Shown: positions 24,518-34,251, counted from the stretch's first letter. The stretch is DNA of 35,477 nucleotides from an uncultured Pelagibacteraceae bacterium (GCA_902591185.1 CACIZU010000007.1:1-35477); one strand, 5' to 3'. The notes: generated by a model from the sequence alone, not told the origin. Translations and numbers: made by a program.

Positions 24518-26338
24518 TTATTCAACTGTTACGGATTTAGCCAAATTTCTTGGTTTATCTATATCATAACCTTTTTTCAGAGCTGAATAATAGGCAAGTT
24601 TTTGTAAAGGAATAGTTAAAAGGAACGGTAACAAATCTTCATTTGTATTTTCAACTTCAATTGTTTCCCAAATATTTTCAGATACAACTTCATCTGTACT
24701 TTTATTTGTTATTAATAAAACTTTTGCACCTCTTGCTATTACCTCTTGCATATTTGATATAGTTTTTTTGTAGTAATTATCTCTAGGAGCCAAAACTACC
24801 ACTGGCATCCCTTCTTCTATTAAAGCTAAAGGTCCATGCTTCATTTCCCCTGCAGGGTAACCTTCAGCATGAATGTAAGATAATTCTTTAAGTTTTAATG
24901 CTCCTTCAAGTGCTATTGGGTATGAAAAACCTCTTCCTAAAAACATTGAACCTTTTGCTTCATTAAAAGTTGATGATATTGCTTGAATGTCATTGTCAAT
25001 TAATAATGTTTTTTCAATCAAGTTTGGTAAATTTTTAAGATCTTTTATTTTTTTTTGATAATCTTTATTTTCAATTTGATTGCTAAGAGAGCCTATTTTT
25101 AAAGCCAAGATATAGAGAACTAGTATTTGACCTAAAAAAGCTTTTGTTGAAGCAACACCAATTTCAGGACCACAGTGAATTGGTAAAACAAAATTTGAAT
25201 CTCTTGCAATTGAACTTTCAATTACATTTACTACCGCACAAGTCTTCATGTTATTTTTGTTACACAAATCTAGTGCTGCATATGTGTCTGCTGTCTCTCC
25301 TGATTGTGAGACAAAAACATACATCGTATCATCTTTAAATCTATTTTTTCGATATCTAAATTCTGAAGCTATATCTATATTAACATCTAAAGATGTCAGC
25401 TCTTCAAACCAATACTTGGCCATTAAACAAGAGTGATAAGCTGTTCCACAACCTATCAAAGTAATTGAGTTAATATCGTCAATTTCCCATGGAAAATTAT
25501 AAATATTAATATCATTTTTGATATTATCGACATATTCTTTGATACCAGTTTTTAAAGTAACGGGCTGTTCTTCAATTTCTTTAGCCATAAAATGTTTAAA
25601 ATCTCCTTTATCGTAATTTTCTTGATCAGTAGAAAGTTCTAAAACTTTTTTGTTAATTTTAATTCCTTCCTGATTAAAGAAATTAACTTCATCTTTTTTA
25701 ATTATGCAAAATTCACCATCTTCTAAATAAGTAATTTTATTTGTCATTGATTTTAAAGCATAAGAGTCAGATCCTAAATAATTTTCATTTGGGCCATAGC
25801 CAACTGCTAAAGGCGAACCACGTCTAGCACCTATTATCAAATTTGGCATATCTTTAAAAATAATTCCAAGGGCAAAACTTCCATGAAGTTGTTTTAGAGT
25901 TTTAGTAATTGCTTCTTGTAATTCAGATTTTTTTAAATTTTCAGTAATTAAATGAACAATAACTTCAGTGTCTGTTTGTGATTTAAACACATGTCCTTTA
26001 CTAACCAAATATTTTTTTAATAATGTTGAGTTTTCTATTATTCCATTATGAACGACTGATACGTTATCAGATGAATGTGGATGAGCATTTATACTATTTG
26101 GAATACCATGTGTAGCCCATCTTACATGACCGATCCCAATATTTCCTGATAGATTTTTTAAATCAAATTTTTTTTCTAAATTATCTACTCTACCTTCAGA
26201 TTTTATTTCATTTATATGACCATCAAACAATGTTGCAATTCCAGCTGAGTCATAACCTCTATATTCTAGTTTTTTTAAAGAATTTATAATAGTAGCTGAT
26301 ACAGATTTATTACTGGATATTCCTATTATTCCACACAT
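24518..26338 (-). CDS. glmS: Glutamine-fructose-6-phosphate aminotransferase (isomerizing)
   Basis: A 606-residue enzyme making glucosamine 6-phosphate for peptidoglycan and lipid A. It begins MCGIIGI, whose Cys2 is the glutaminase nucleophile, followed by the class II amidotransferase domain (about 1-220; GHVRWATHG, HNGIIEN). Two SIS sugar-isomerase domains follow (SQSGETADT, STKAFLGQ, EGALKLKELSYIHAEGY). It ends in KSVTVE, the usual C-terminus. It is 3 bp from the glmU-like gene upstream, so both steps of UDP-GlcNAc supply are co-transcribed. I see no glmS ribozyme space before the gene. Confidence 0.97.
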   Translation of the reverse strand: MCGIIGISSNKSVSATIINSLKKLEYRGYDSAGIATLFDGHINEIKSEGRVDNLEKKFDLKNLSGNIGIGHVRWATHGIPNSINAHPHSSDNVSVVHNGIIENSTLLKKYLVSKGHVFKSQTDTEVIVHLITENLKKSELQEAITKTLKQLHGSFALGIIFKDMPNLIIGARRGSPLAVGYGPNENYLGSDSYALKSMTNKITYLEDGEFCIIKKDEVNFFNQEGIKINKKVLELSTDQENYDKGDFKHFMAKEIEEQPVTLKTGIKEYVDNIKNDINIYNFPWEIDDINSITLIGCGTAYHSCLMAKYWFEELTSLDVNIDIASEFRYRKNRFKDDTMYVFVSQSGETADTYAALDLCNKNNMKTCAVVNVIESSIARDSNFVLPIHCGPEIGVASTKAFLGQILVLYILALKIGSLSNQIENKDYQKKIKDLKNLPNLIEKTLLIDNDIQAISSTFNEAKGSMFLGRGFSYPIALEGALKLKELSYIHAEGYPAGEMKHGPLALIEEGMPVVVLAPRDNYYKKTISNMQEVIARGAKVLLITNKSTDEVVSENIWETIEVENTNEDLLPFLLTIPLQKLAYYSALKKGYDIDKPRNLAKSVTVE

Positions 26339-26341
26339 ATA

Positions 26342-26959
26342 TTATTTTTTTTTATAGTTTTTTATTTCTGTTTGTAATGATCTCGTTAATGCTAAAGATT
26401 TCTTTTTTACATTCTTAGTAATAACAGATCCTGCTCCAACAATACTCTTTTCTTCTATTGTTATAGGTGCAACTAATGAAGAATTTGATCCAATAAAAAC
26501 TTTATCTTTAATTTTTGTTTTATTTTTTTTAATACCATCATAATTACACGTAATTGTACCAGCACCAATATTCACTGATTTTCCAATTTCGCTATCTCCT
26601 ATATAGGATAAATGATTTACTTTAGATTTTTTACCTATCATACTTTTTTTAACTTCTACAAAATTTCCAATTTTTGATCCTTCTTTCAAAATGGTATCAG
26701 GTCTGATTCTTGCATAAGGACCTATTTCAACTTTGTTTTCAATTTTACACGACTCAAGATGTGAAAAAGATTTAATGACTACATTATTTCCTATTTTTAC
26801 TTTTGATCCAATAACAACATAAGGTTCAATTGTTACATTTTTTCCAATTATTGTATCTTTTGAGAAAAAAATTGTTTCGGGTCCCCTCATATTAACACCT
26901 AATTTTAAAAACTTACTTCTAAGTTTATTTTGAATTTTTTGTAAATTTAATTCTTTCAT
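26342..26959 (-). CDS. glmU: GlmU acetyltransferase domain only (glucosamine-1-phosphate N-acetyltransferase)
   Basis: A 205-residue left-handed beta-helix protein matching the C-terminal half of GlmU. Residues 5-25 resemble the linker helix (LQKIQNKL...GVNMRGP), then hexapeptide repeats run to about 180. VEIGPYARIRPD (78-88), NFVEVKK, NHLSYIGD with His116 at the catalytic base position, and NIGAGTITCNYDG match the acetyl-CoA and GlcN-1-P site. The N-terminal uridylyltransferase domain (about 230 residues with a GTAMxSxxPK-like motif) is absent, and the upstream 69 bp cannot hold it. The protein should make GlcNAc-1-phosphate, and a separate enzyme must make UDP-GlcNAc. It starts at a normal ATG and is not a frameshift fragment. 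Confidence 0.88.
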   Translation of the reverse strand: MKELNLQKIQNKLRSKFLKLGVNMRGPETIFFSKDTIIGKNVTIEPYVVIGSKVKIGNNVVIKSFSHLESCKIENKVEIGPYARIRPDTILKEGSKIGNFVEVKKSMIGKKSKVNHLSYIGDSEIGKSVNIGAGTITCNYDGIKKNKTKIKDKVFIGSNSSLVAPITIEEKSIVGAGSVITKNVKKKSLALTRSLQTEIKNYKKK

Positions 26960-27028
26960 TTTAAAATGCTTTACATTAAGAATATGTCTTAATTAATTCA
27001 CATAATATTTCTTTAAAATACTTTTAAA

Positions 27029-27694
27029 ATGAAGCAAAAATTTACTATTTTATTTGATTTAGATGGAACTCTTGTTGATACAGCTCCTGATTTAATTGGT
27101 GCACATAACCATGTAATGAAAAAATTTGGTTATCCATCAAAATCTATAAATGAACTAAAAAATGCTGTTGGTAAAGGTGCGAAAGCTATGATGGCAAAAG
27201 CTAATGGGAAGTGGAAGTGGTTTGATGAGAAAATTCAAAATGAAATGACAAATGAATTTCTATCTTTTTATGGAAAAAATATTTTACGCGAAAGCACGTT
27301 AATAAATGGAGTAAAAGAATTTTTAATTTGGTGCAAAAAAGAAAATATTTCTATGGCGGTGTGTACTAATAAAACTGAACATTTGGCAGTTGATCTTTTA
27401 AAAAAAATTGGGATTTATGATTACTTTGAATATGTTGCTGGACACAATACTTTTGAATATTGTAAACCAGATCCTAGACACTTAACCACGACTATTGAAA
27501 TTTTAGATGGTGAAAAAAATAAATCAATAATGATTGGTGACAGCGAAACAGATGCAAATGCTGCGAAAGCTGCTGAAATTCCAATAATTTTACTAAAATA
27601 TGGATATACTGAAAAAAAATCTAATGAAATTTATCATAATCACTTAGTAAAAGACTTTGTGGGTATTGAAAAAATAATTTCTGAATATCTTTAA
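27029..27694 (+). CDS. gph: Phosphoglycolate phosphatase-like HAD hydrolase
   Basis: A 221-residue HAD-superfamily phosphatase. Motif I is FDLDGTLVDTAPDL (9-22), with Asp10 as nucleophile and Asp12 as acid; motif II is the VCTNKT Thr, motif III the Lys in the YCKPDPRH region, and motif IV GDSETDA. The cap segment is helical and of Gph type. It probably clears 2-phosphoglycolate from DNA repair or metabolism, but HAD specificities are hard to assign from motifs. A TAAAAT box ends 9 nt before the ATG. The gene diverges from glmU across 69 bp, and prpD follows after 53 bp. Confidence 0.85.
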   Translation: MKQKFTILFDLDGTLVDTAPDLIGAHNHVMKKFGYPSKSINELKNAVGKGAKAMMAKANGKWKWFDEKIQNEMTNEFLSFYGKNILRESTLINGVKEFLIWCKKENISMAVCTNKTEHLAVDLLKKIGIYDYFEYVAGHNTFEYCKPDPRHLTTTIEILDGEKNKSIMIGDSETDANAAKAAEIPIILLKYGYTEKKSNEIYHNHLVKDFVGIEKIISEYL

Positions 27695-27747
27695 TATTGA
27701 TTAATTTTTTTTAACTATTAAAACAAAATCACTATTTAGGAGTTATT

Positions 27748-29250
27748 TTGTTATTACATACAGTTAAAGTCTATCCGTCAAAAATTCATCTTCCAAAAAA
27801 AAAACAATTGGCTTGGAAAATTGCAGAAATTGCAAGTGACAATGCAAAATTAAACAAAGATTCAATAGAGATGGTTATTAATAGAATTATTGATAATGCC
27901 TCAGTTGCTATTGCTTCATTAAATAGAAAGCCTGTAATCTCATCAAGAGAAATGGCTCTAAAACATTCTAGAAAGAATGGGGCAACACTATTTGGTGTTA
28001 ATTCTAAATTAAAATTTGATTGTGAATGGGCTGCATGGACAAACGGTACTGCTGTTAGAGAACTCGACTTTCATGATACTTTTTTAGCTGCTGATTATAG
28101 TCATCCAGGAGATAATATTCCTCCCTTAATAAGTGTTGCACAACAAAATAAAAAAAGTGGATTAGATCTCTTAAGGGGAATTATTACTGCATACGAGGTT
28201 CAAGTAAATTTAGTTAAGGGTATTTGTTTGCATAAACATAAAATAGATCACATTGCTCACTTAGGTCCTAGTGTTACAGCAGGATTGGGGGCAATGCTTA
28301 AACTAAATACAGAAACTATTTATCAAGCTATACAACAAGCACTTCATACAACTATATCAACTAGACAGTCTAGAAAAGGTGAGATTTCAAGTTGGAAAGC
28401 ATATGCACCAGCTCATGCGAGCAAACTTGCAATTGAAGCAGTTGATAGAGTTATGCGGGGCGAAGGTGCTCCAAGCCCGATTTATGAAGGTGAAGACAGT
28501 GTAATCGCTAGAATACTGGATGGTAAAAAAGCAATATATAAAGTTCCTTTACCAAAAAAAAATGAGAGTAAAAAAGCTATATTGGAAACTTATACAAAAG
28601 AATATTCTGCAGAATATCAATCTCAAGCATTAATAGATTTAGCTAAAAAACTAAAAACTAAAATACAAAATTTAAATCACATTAGAAAAATTGATATCTT
28701 TACAAGTCATCATACACATTATGTAATTGGAACTGGAGCTAACGATCCTCAAAAAATGGATCCTAATGCAAGCAGAGAAACTCTTGACCACTCAATTATG
28801 TACATATTTGCTGTTGCCTTAGAAGATGGAGATTGGCATCATGTTAAATCTTATACTAAAGCAAGGGCTAATAGAAAGAGTACTATTAAAATTTGGAAGT
28901 CAATAAAAACCTTTGAAGATAAAAAATGGACGAAGAAATATCATGATCCAAATCCAAAAAACAAATCATTTGGAGCAAAAGTAGTTGTAACTTTAAATAA
29001 TGGAAAAAAAATCACTGAGCAACTTGATCGTGCTGATGCTCATCCTTATGGCGCAAGACCATTTAAAAGACAAAACTATATTAATAAATTTTTAACATTA
29101 ACTGAAAATATCCTTGATAAAAAAGAAAGTAATCGTTTTTTAAAGGCTGTACAAAATCTTAAAAATTTGAAGTCAAATCAATTACATAAATTGAATATAG
29201 AAATTAAAAAAAACAAATTAAAAAGAAATTTAAAAAAAGGTATATTTTAA
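27748..29250 (+). CDS. prpD: 2-methylcitrate dehydratase (MmgE/PrpD family)
   Basis: A 500-residue MmgE/PrpD protein, dehydrating 2-methylcitrate in the propionyl-CoA-oxidising methylcitrate cycle. Family features include [14 protein letters not shown] (about 99-112), the [10 protein letters not shown] stretch just after it, [16 protein letters not shown] and a C-terminal [12 protein letters not shown]. The start is TTG, supported by a strong AGGAG five bases upstream and by a normal family N-terminus. Neighbouring prpB and prpC make the function firm. A one-base overlap (TAATG) joins it to prpB. Confidence 0.93.
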   Translation: MLLHTVKVYPSKIHLPKKKQLAWKIAEIASDNAKLNKDSIEMVINRIIDNASVAIASLNRKPVISSREMALKHSRKNGATLFGVNSKLKFDCEWAAWTNGTAVRELDFHDTFLAADYSHPGDNIPPLISVAQQNKKSGLDLLRGIITAYEVQVNLVKGICLHKHKIDHIAHLGPSVTAGLGAMLKLNTETIYQAIQQALHTTISTRQSRKGEISSWKAYAPAHASKLAIEAVDRVMRGEGAPSPIYEGEDSVIARILDGKKAIYKVPLPKKNESKKAILETYTKEYSAEYQSQALIDLAKKLKTKIQNLNHIRKIDIFTSHHTHYVIGTGANDPQKMDPNASRETLDHSIMYIFAVALEDGDWHHVKSYTKARANRKSTIKIWKSIKTFEDKKWTKKYHDPNPKNKSFGAKVVVTLNNGKKITEQLDRADAHPYGARPFKRQNYINKFLTLTENILDKKESNRFLKAVQNLKNLKSNQLHKLNIEIKKNKLKRNLKKGIF

Positions 29251-30146
29251 TGCACTTTGTTGAAAAAGAACCAAGTCAAAAAAGAATTGATTTTAATGAA
29301 AAACTAAAATCAAATAAAATTTTAAGAGTACCAGGTGCATATAACCCTTTAACAGCAAAACTAATTGAAGAAATTGGTTATGAAGCTGTTTATGTTTCTG
29401 GAGGTGTAATGGCAAACGATCTAGGTTTTCCAGATATTGGTTTAACAACATTGCAGGATGTAAGCACAAGATCTTATTTAATATCAAGAGTAACTAACTT
29501 ACCAACTATAGTTGATATTGATACTGGATTTAAATCTTGTAAAGAAACAATTGAAACTTTTGAAGAATTTGGGATTAGTGCGGTTCACTTGGAAGATCAA
29601 ATAGAAAGGAAAAGATGTGGTCATCTTGATAATAAAGAATTAATTTCAACTGAATCAATGGTTAATAAAATAAAAGAATGCGTTGCTGCTAAAAAAGATG
29701 AGAATTTCAAAATTATTGCAAGATCAGATGCTAAAGGAGTTGAAGGAATTGATAAAATGATTGATAGATGCAAAGCATATATTGATGCTGGAGCAGAAAT
29801 TATATTTCCTGAAGCATTAGAAAATAAAAATGATTTTGAAAAAGTTAGAAAAGAATTGCCCTGTTATTTATTGGCTAATATGACAGAATTTGGAAAATCA
29901 AAACTATTTAATTATAAAGAATTAGAGAATTTTGGATATAATATAGTAATTTATCCTGTAACTACACAAAGACTAGCAATGAAAAGTGTTGAGGAAGGTT
30001 TGCGTGCTATTTTTGACGATGGACATCAAAACAATATTATTGATAAAATGCAAACAAGAAAAAGATTGTATGATTTAGTTGAATACGAAAAATACAACTC
30101 ACTAGATGAAAAGATTTACAATTTTAATACAGAGGGACATGAATAA
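29250..30146 (+). CDS. prpB: 2-methylisocitrate lyase
   Basis: A 298-residue isocitrate-lyase-family enzyme splitting 2-methylisocitrate into pyruvate and succinate. The PGAYNPLTA lead (28-36), VDIDTGF with Asp89 and Asp91 for Mg binding (88-94), HLEDQ (113-117) and KRCGH (121-125) with the catalytic Cys123 are as expected for PrpB. Length is normal. It overlaps prpD and prpC by one base each, so the three genes are translated as a block. Confidence 0.94.
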   Translation: MHFVEKEPSQKRIDFNEKLKSNKILRVPGAYNPLTAKLIEEIGYEAVYVSGGVMANDLGFPDIGLTTLQDVSTRSYLISRVTNLPTIVDIDTGFKSCKETIETFEEFGISAVHLEDQIERKRCGHLDNKELISTESMVNKIKECVAAKKDENFKIIARSDAKGVEGIDKMIDRCKAYIDAGAEIIFPEALENKNDFEKVRKELPCYLLANMTEFGKSKLFNYKELENFGYNIVIYPVTTQRLAMKSVEEGLRAIFDDGHQNNIIDKMQTRKRLYDLVEYEKYNSLDEKIYNFNTEGHE

Positions 30147-31270
30147 TGAGTGATGATATAAAAAAAGGTTTATTGGGAATTGTTGTTGATGAAACAACAG
30201 TGTCTCAGGTAATGCCTGATATTAATTCGCTAACTTATAGAGGTTATGCGGTTCAAGATCTTTGTGAAAAATGTAATTTTGAAGAAGTAGCCTATCTTGT
30301 TTTAAATGGTGAACTTCCAAACAAAAGACAATTAAAAAATTTTATTAAAGAAGAAAGATTAGATAGAAAACTTTCAAAAGAAATTTTAAGTGATATTCGG
30401 AAGATGCCAAAAAAAGCTCATCCCATGGATGTGGTAAGAACTGCTGTAAGTTTAATGGCTTTGGAAGATAAAGAAACTAAAGATAACTCTCCAAAAGCTA
30501 ATATGAGAAAAGCAATAAGAATATTTTCTAAAACTCCTATTGCTTTAGCCGCATTTTTTAGAGCTAGAAAAGGTAAAAAAATAATAGCTCCAAAGAAAAA
30601 TTTAGCTTTTTCTGAAAATTTTTTTTATATGTGTTTTGGAAAAGTTCCAAGCAAAGAAATAGTTAAAGCTTTTGATGTATCTTTAATACTTTATGCAGAA
30701 CATAGTTTTAATGTTTCTACATTTACAGCAAGAACTATAACAAGTAGCTTATCTGATATTCATGGTGCAATAACTGGAGCTATAGCTAGCTTAAAGGGAC
30801 CTTTACATGGAGGTGCTAACGAAGAAGTTATGCATATGATGAATAAAATTAAAAAGCCTGAAAAAGCACTTAAATGGATTAATAAAGCCCTTAAAAATAA
30901 AGACGTAGTAATGGGTTTTGGTCATAGAGTTTATAAAAAAGGAGACTCTAGAGTACCCACAATGGAAAAATACTTTAGAAAAGTTTCTTCAATAAAAAAA
31001 GATAAAAAATTTATTAAAATTTATGACATTGTCAAAAATGTCATGATAGACAAAAAAAATATCCATCCAAATGTTGATTACCCAACTGGACCGACTTACC
31101 ATTTAATGGGTTTCGATACTGATTTTTTCACTCCTATTTTTGTAATATCAAGAATTACAGGCTGGTCTGCCCATATTATGGAACAGCATGCTGCAAATAA
31201 ACTGATTAGACCCCTTTCTAAATATAGTGGCGCTAGGCATAGAAAAGTTATGCTTCTTAATCAAAGATAA
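30146..31270 (+). CDS. prpC: 2-methylcitrate synthase / citrate synthase family
   Basis: A 374-residue citrate synthase-family enzyme. The catalytic residues His221 (GPLHGGANEEV), His260 (GFGHRVYKKGDSR) and Asp311 (NVDYPTGP) are all present. Its length (shorter than type I citrate synthase) and operon position after prpD and prpB point to condensation of propionyl-CoA with oxaloacetate; it may also accept acetyl-CoA. No prpE or PrpR-type regulator is adjacent. It ends 9 bp from the nrdB stop on the opposite strand with no terminator in between. Confidence 0.92.
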   Translation: MSDDIKKGLLGIVVDETTVSQVMPDINSLTYRGYAVQDLCEKCNFEEVAYLVLNGELPNKRQLKNFIKEERLDRKLSKEILSDIRKMPKKAHPMDVVRTAVSLMALEDKETKDNSPKANMRKAIRIFSKTPIALAAFFRARKGKKIIAPKKNLAFSENFFYMCFGKVPSKEIVKAFDVSLILYAEHSFNVSTFTARTITSSLSDIHGAITGAIASLKGPLHGGANEEVMHMMNKIKKPEKALKWINKALKNKDVVMGFGHRVYKKGDSRVPTMEKYFRKVSSIKKDKKFIKIYDIVKNVMIDKKNIHPNVDYPTGPTYHLMGFDTDFFTPIFVISRITGWSAHIMEQHAANKLIRPLSKYSGARHRKVMLLNQR

Positions 31271-31279
31271 AATTAATTA

Positions 31280-32287
31280 TTAACTAAACGCTTCAGCCCA
31301 AGTACCTTGCGTAGATGCTTTAGAATATTCTGTAGCACGGCCCTCAAAAAAGTTCATATGCTCAACAGCATTAAGCATTGTATCAAGCCAAGTTAAAGGG
31401 TTTTTTTGTACATCATAAATTCCTTCTAATCCTAGTTGATCAAGTCTTCTATTAGCAATAAATCTAATATAATCTTTTACTTCTTGTGCATTTAAACCTT
31501 CCATTGGACCCATTTCAAAAGCCAAATCAATAAAAGCATCTTCATGTTCAACAATAGTTCTGCAAGCAGAATATAATTCCTTTTTTAATTCAGGTGTCCA
31601 AATTTCAGGATTTTCTTGGATAAACTCTCTAAACAATCTAATCATAGAATTACAATGTAGAGTTTCATCTCTAACAGACCAAGTAACTATCTGTCCCATT
31701 CCTTTCATTTTATTATGTCTTGGAAAGTTTAAAAGAATTGCAAAGCTTGCAAACAATTGAAGGCCTTCTGTAAATGCACTAAAAACTGCAACGGTTAATG
31801 CAATATCTTTTTTTGATTTCATATCAAAATTTTGCATATAATCATATTTATCTTTCATTTCTTTATATTTCATAAATGCTGAATATTCTGATTCAGGCAT
31901 TCCAATAGTATCAAGTAAATGAGAATAAGCGGCAACATGAACCGTTTCCATTGAAGCAAAAGCTGTCATCATCATTAAAACCTCTGTCGGTTTAAACACA
32001 GTTGTGTAATGTCTTAAATAACAGTTTTGAACTTCTACATCAGCTTGAGTAAAAAATCTAAAAATTTGTGTTAATAAATTTTTTTCTGAAGCATTTAAAT
32101 TTTTTTGCCAATCTCTAACATCATCACCAAGCGGAACTTCTTCTGGCAACCAATGAATTCTTTGTTGAGTTAACCAGGCATCATAACACCAAGGATATCT
32201 AAATGGTTTATAAACAGGATTTTCAACTAATAAACCCATTTTTTTTGGTTGAATAATTTCTGAATCAACTTTTTTTACTACTGACAT
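31280..32287 (-). CDS. nrdB: Ribonucleotide reductase class I, small (radical) subunit
   Basis: A 335-residue R2 protein holding the dimetal/tyrosyl-radical cofactor. Metal ligands are Asp83, Glu114, His117, Glu174, Glu208 and His211, with the radical Tyr at 121 (METVHVAAYSHL). It therefore looks like a conventional Tyr-radical enzyme, not a Phe- or Leu-substituted variant. Two ATGs are in frame. I choose 32287 because a GAGGAA ribosome binding site stands about 8 nt before it, whereas it touches the first ATG (32296). Its start overlaps the end of nrdA by 10 bp, so the subunits are coupled. Confidence 0.95.
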   Translation of the reverse strand: MSVVKKVDSEIIQPKKMGLLVENPVYKPFRYPWCYDAWLTQQRIHWLPEEVPLGDDVRDWQKNLNASEKNLLTQIFRFFTQADVEVQNCYLRHYTTVFKPTEVLMMMTAFASMETVHVAAYSHLLDTIGMPESEYSAFMKYKEMKDKYDYMQNFDMKSKKDIALTVAVFSAFTEGLQLFASFAILLNFPRHNKMKGMGQIVTWSVRDETLHCNSMIRLFREFIQENPEIWTPELKKELYSACRTIVEHEDAFIDLAFEMGPMEGLNAQEVKDYIRFIANRRLDQLGLEGIYDVQKNPLTWLDTMLNAVEHMNFFEGRATEYSKASTQGTWAEAFS

Positions 32288-34215
32288 GACAAACATTCCT
32301 CATATTCTTGTTCTTCAGTTTGATTTGATTTATTTTTATAAACATTAGCCAAAATATCTGTTGATTTAGCATCATTAATATTTTCGGCTCTTTGAATTGA
32401 TTTTGATCTACAATAATAAAGGCTCTTTAAACCTTTTTTCCAGGCATCAAAATGAATTTTATGTAATTCTTTTTTATGAACATCTGCTGGTAAGAATAAA
32501 TTTACCGATTGAGCCTGAGATATAAACGGCGTTCTATCACCGCTTAATTCAATAATCCAATTCTGATTAAGCTCAAAAGCTGTTTTAAAAACATCTTTTT
32601 CTAAATCAGTTAAAAAATCTAAATGAGATATGGAGCCTTGATTAGTGGTAATACTTGACCAAATTTCTTCATCATTTTTACCATGATTTTCAAGAATTTC
32701 TTCCAAATAACGGTTTCTAACATTAAAAGAACCAGATAAAGTTTTGTGAGTATAGCTATTTGCAGCAATTGGTTCTACTCCTGGAGATGCACCTCCACAA
32801 ATAATAGAAATCGAAGCTGTTGGAGCAATTGCTGTTTTGTTAGAAAATCTTTCTTGATAACCATATTCTGCAGCATCTGGGCACGCTCCTCTTTCTTCAG
32901 CTAAATCTTTTGATGCCTGATTTACTTTTTCATGAATATTTTTAAATATTTTTTTATTCCAAGCTTTTGCCATAACAGACTCAAGCGGAATTCTATTTTT
33001 TTGCAAATAAGAATGAAATCCCATTACTCCTAATCCAACACTTCTTTCTCTTTCAGCTGAATATTTTGCATCCTTAAATTGGTCTGGAGCTTTATTAATG
33101 AAATCAGATAAAACATTATCTAAAAATCTCATTACATCATTAATCATGTCAGGATCATCTTTCCATTCATCGTACTTTTCTAAATTTAATGAAGATAAAC
33201 AACAAACTGCAGTTCTATCTTTTCCATCTTTATCTATCCCGGTGGGTAACGTTATTTCACTACATAGATTAGAAGTTTTAACAGTAAGATTTGCTAATTT
33301 GTGGTGTTGAGGAATTTGTCTATTAACAGTATCAATATAAATAATATATGGCTCACCAGTTTCAATTCTAGCTGTTAACAATCTTATCCATAAATTCCTT
33401 GCTGAAATATTTTGTTGAACTGTACCGTCTGCAGGACTCTTTAATGCCCATTGCTCATCAGTTTCTACAGCTCTCATAAATGCATCTGAGACCAAAACAC
33501 CATGATGTAAGTTTAAAGCTTTTCTATTTGGATCGCCTCCTGTAGGTCTTCTCATTTCAATAAATTCTTCAATTTCAGGATGATCAACTGGTAGATAACA
33601 AGCTGCTGAACCTCTTCTTAAAGAACCTTGACTGATTGCCATTGTTAAAGAATCCATAACTTTTATAAAAGGAATTATTCCAGAAGTTTTTCCAACCTTG
33701 CCAATTTTTTCACCAATTGATCTAAGGTTTCCCCAGTAACTTCCAATACCTCCACCTTTAGCTGCTAACCAAACATTTTCACTCCAAAGATCTAGAATTC
33801 CATCTAAGCTGTCTGAAGCTTCATTTAAAAAACATGAAATTGGTAATCCTCTTTTTGTTCCACCATTTGATAAAACTGGTGTAGCTGGCATAAACCATAG
33901 ATTGCTTATGTAGTTATAAATTCTTTGTGCGTGTAAATTGTCATCAGCATATGAGCTTGCAACTCTTGCAAATAAATCTTGAAAAGATTCATTATGACCA
34001 AGGTATCTATCTTTTAAAGTTGCTTTACCAAAATCAGTTAAATTAATATCTTTAGATCTATCAATTTTAATTATTATTCCCTTATTATTTTGAAAAAGTT
34101 CAGTTTCGTTGCTTAAAGAAAAAAGATCGGGTCTATTTCCTTTTGAAACTTCTTTAACTTCTGGGCTATATTCAGAGACAGCTTTCTTTAGGGCCTGAGA
34201 AAGAATTTTATTCAT
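32278..34215 (-). CDS. nrdA: Ribonucleotide reductase class I, large (catalytic) subunit
   Basis: A 645-residue alpha subunit. Active-site residues are Cys128 (PISCFL), the NLCSE motif at 316-320 (Asn316, Cys318, Glu320) and the second redox Cys in AVCCLSSLNL (338-339). The LYYCRS Tyr pair for radical transfer lies near 600. The C-terminal ECLSC (Cys641, Cys644) accepts electrons from thioredoxin or glutaredoxin. The N-terminus has no recognisable ATP-cone, which normally senses ATP/dATP for on/off control. Together with NrdB it makes dNTPs. NrdR-like boxes upstream suggest NrdR repression. No ribosome binding site precedes the ATG. Confidence 0.95.
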   Translation of the reverse strand: MNKILSQALKKAVSEYSPEVKEVSKGNRPDLFSLSNETELFQNNKGIIIKIDRSKDINLTDFGKATLKDRYLGHNESFQDLFARVASSYADDNLHAQRIYNYISNLWFMPATPVLSNGGTKRGLPISCFLNEASDSLDGILDLWSENVWLAAKGGGIGSYWGNLRSIGEKIGKVGKTSGIIPFIKVMDSLTMAISQGSLRRGSAACYLPVDHPEIEEFIEMRRPTGGDPNRKALNLHHGVLVSDAFMRAVETDEQWALKSPADGTVQQNISARNLWIRLLTARIETGEPYIIYIDTVNRQIPQHHKLANLTVKTSNLCSEITLPTGIDKDGKDRTAVCCLSSLNLEKYDEWKDDPDMINDVMRFLDNVLSDFINKAPDQFKDAKYSAERERSVGLGVMGFHSYLQKNRIPLESVMAKAWNKKIFKNIHEKVNQASKDLAEERGACPDAAEYGYQERFSNKTAIAPTASISIICGGASPGVEPIAANSYTHKTLSGSFNVRNRYLEEILENHGKNDEEIWSSITTNQGSISHLDFLTDLEKDVFKTAFELNQNWIIELSGDRTPFISQAQSVNLFLPADVHKKELHKIHFDAWKKGLKSLYYCRSKSIQRAENINDAKSTDILANVYKNKSNQTEEQEYEECLSCQ

Positions 34216-34220
34216 ATTTG

Positions 34221-34236
34221 TTACTATATTTAGTTA
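34221..34236. promoter_or_regulatory. NrdR-box-like site overlapping the nrdA -10
   Basis: TTACTATATTTAGTTA has the core CTATATTTAGT, one mismatch from the palindromic NrdR core CTATATATAGT as I recall it. It covers the -10 box of the predicted nrdA promoter. Its spacing to the next box (28 bp) is not the usual 31-32, so it may be only a -10/AT-rich match. Confidence 0.4.
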
Positions 34237-34251
34237 TTGTGACGAAAACAA
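34223..34251 (-). promoter_or_regulatory. nrdAB promoter
   Basis: On the minus strand TTGTTT (34251-34246) and TATAGT (34228-34223) are separated by 17 nt. The -10 box ends 7 nt before the nrdA ATG, predicting a leaderless or nearly leaderless mRNA. Two of the NrdR-like boxes overlap these elements. An additional promoter further upstream is possible. Confidence 0.55.

Noticed and set aside
26281..26345. Possible glmS ribozyme upstream of glmS
   Set aside because: Only 3 bp separate glmS from the upstream glmU-like gene on the same strand, so no leader RNA of about 150 nt can exist there.
30146..31270. prpC as the main citrate synthase (gltA)
   Set aside because: Position directly after prpD and prpB and the short form favour 2-methylcitrate synthase; dual use remains possible but cannot be shown here.
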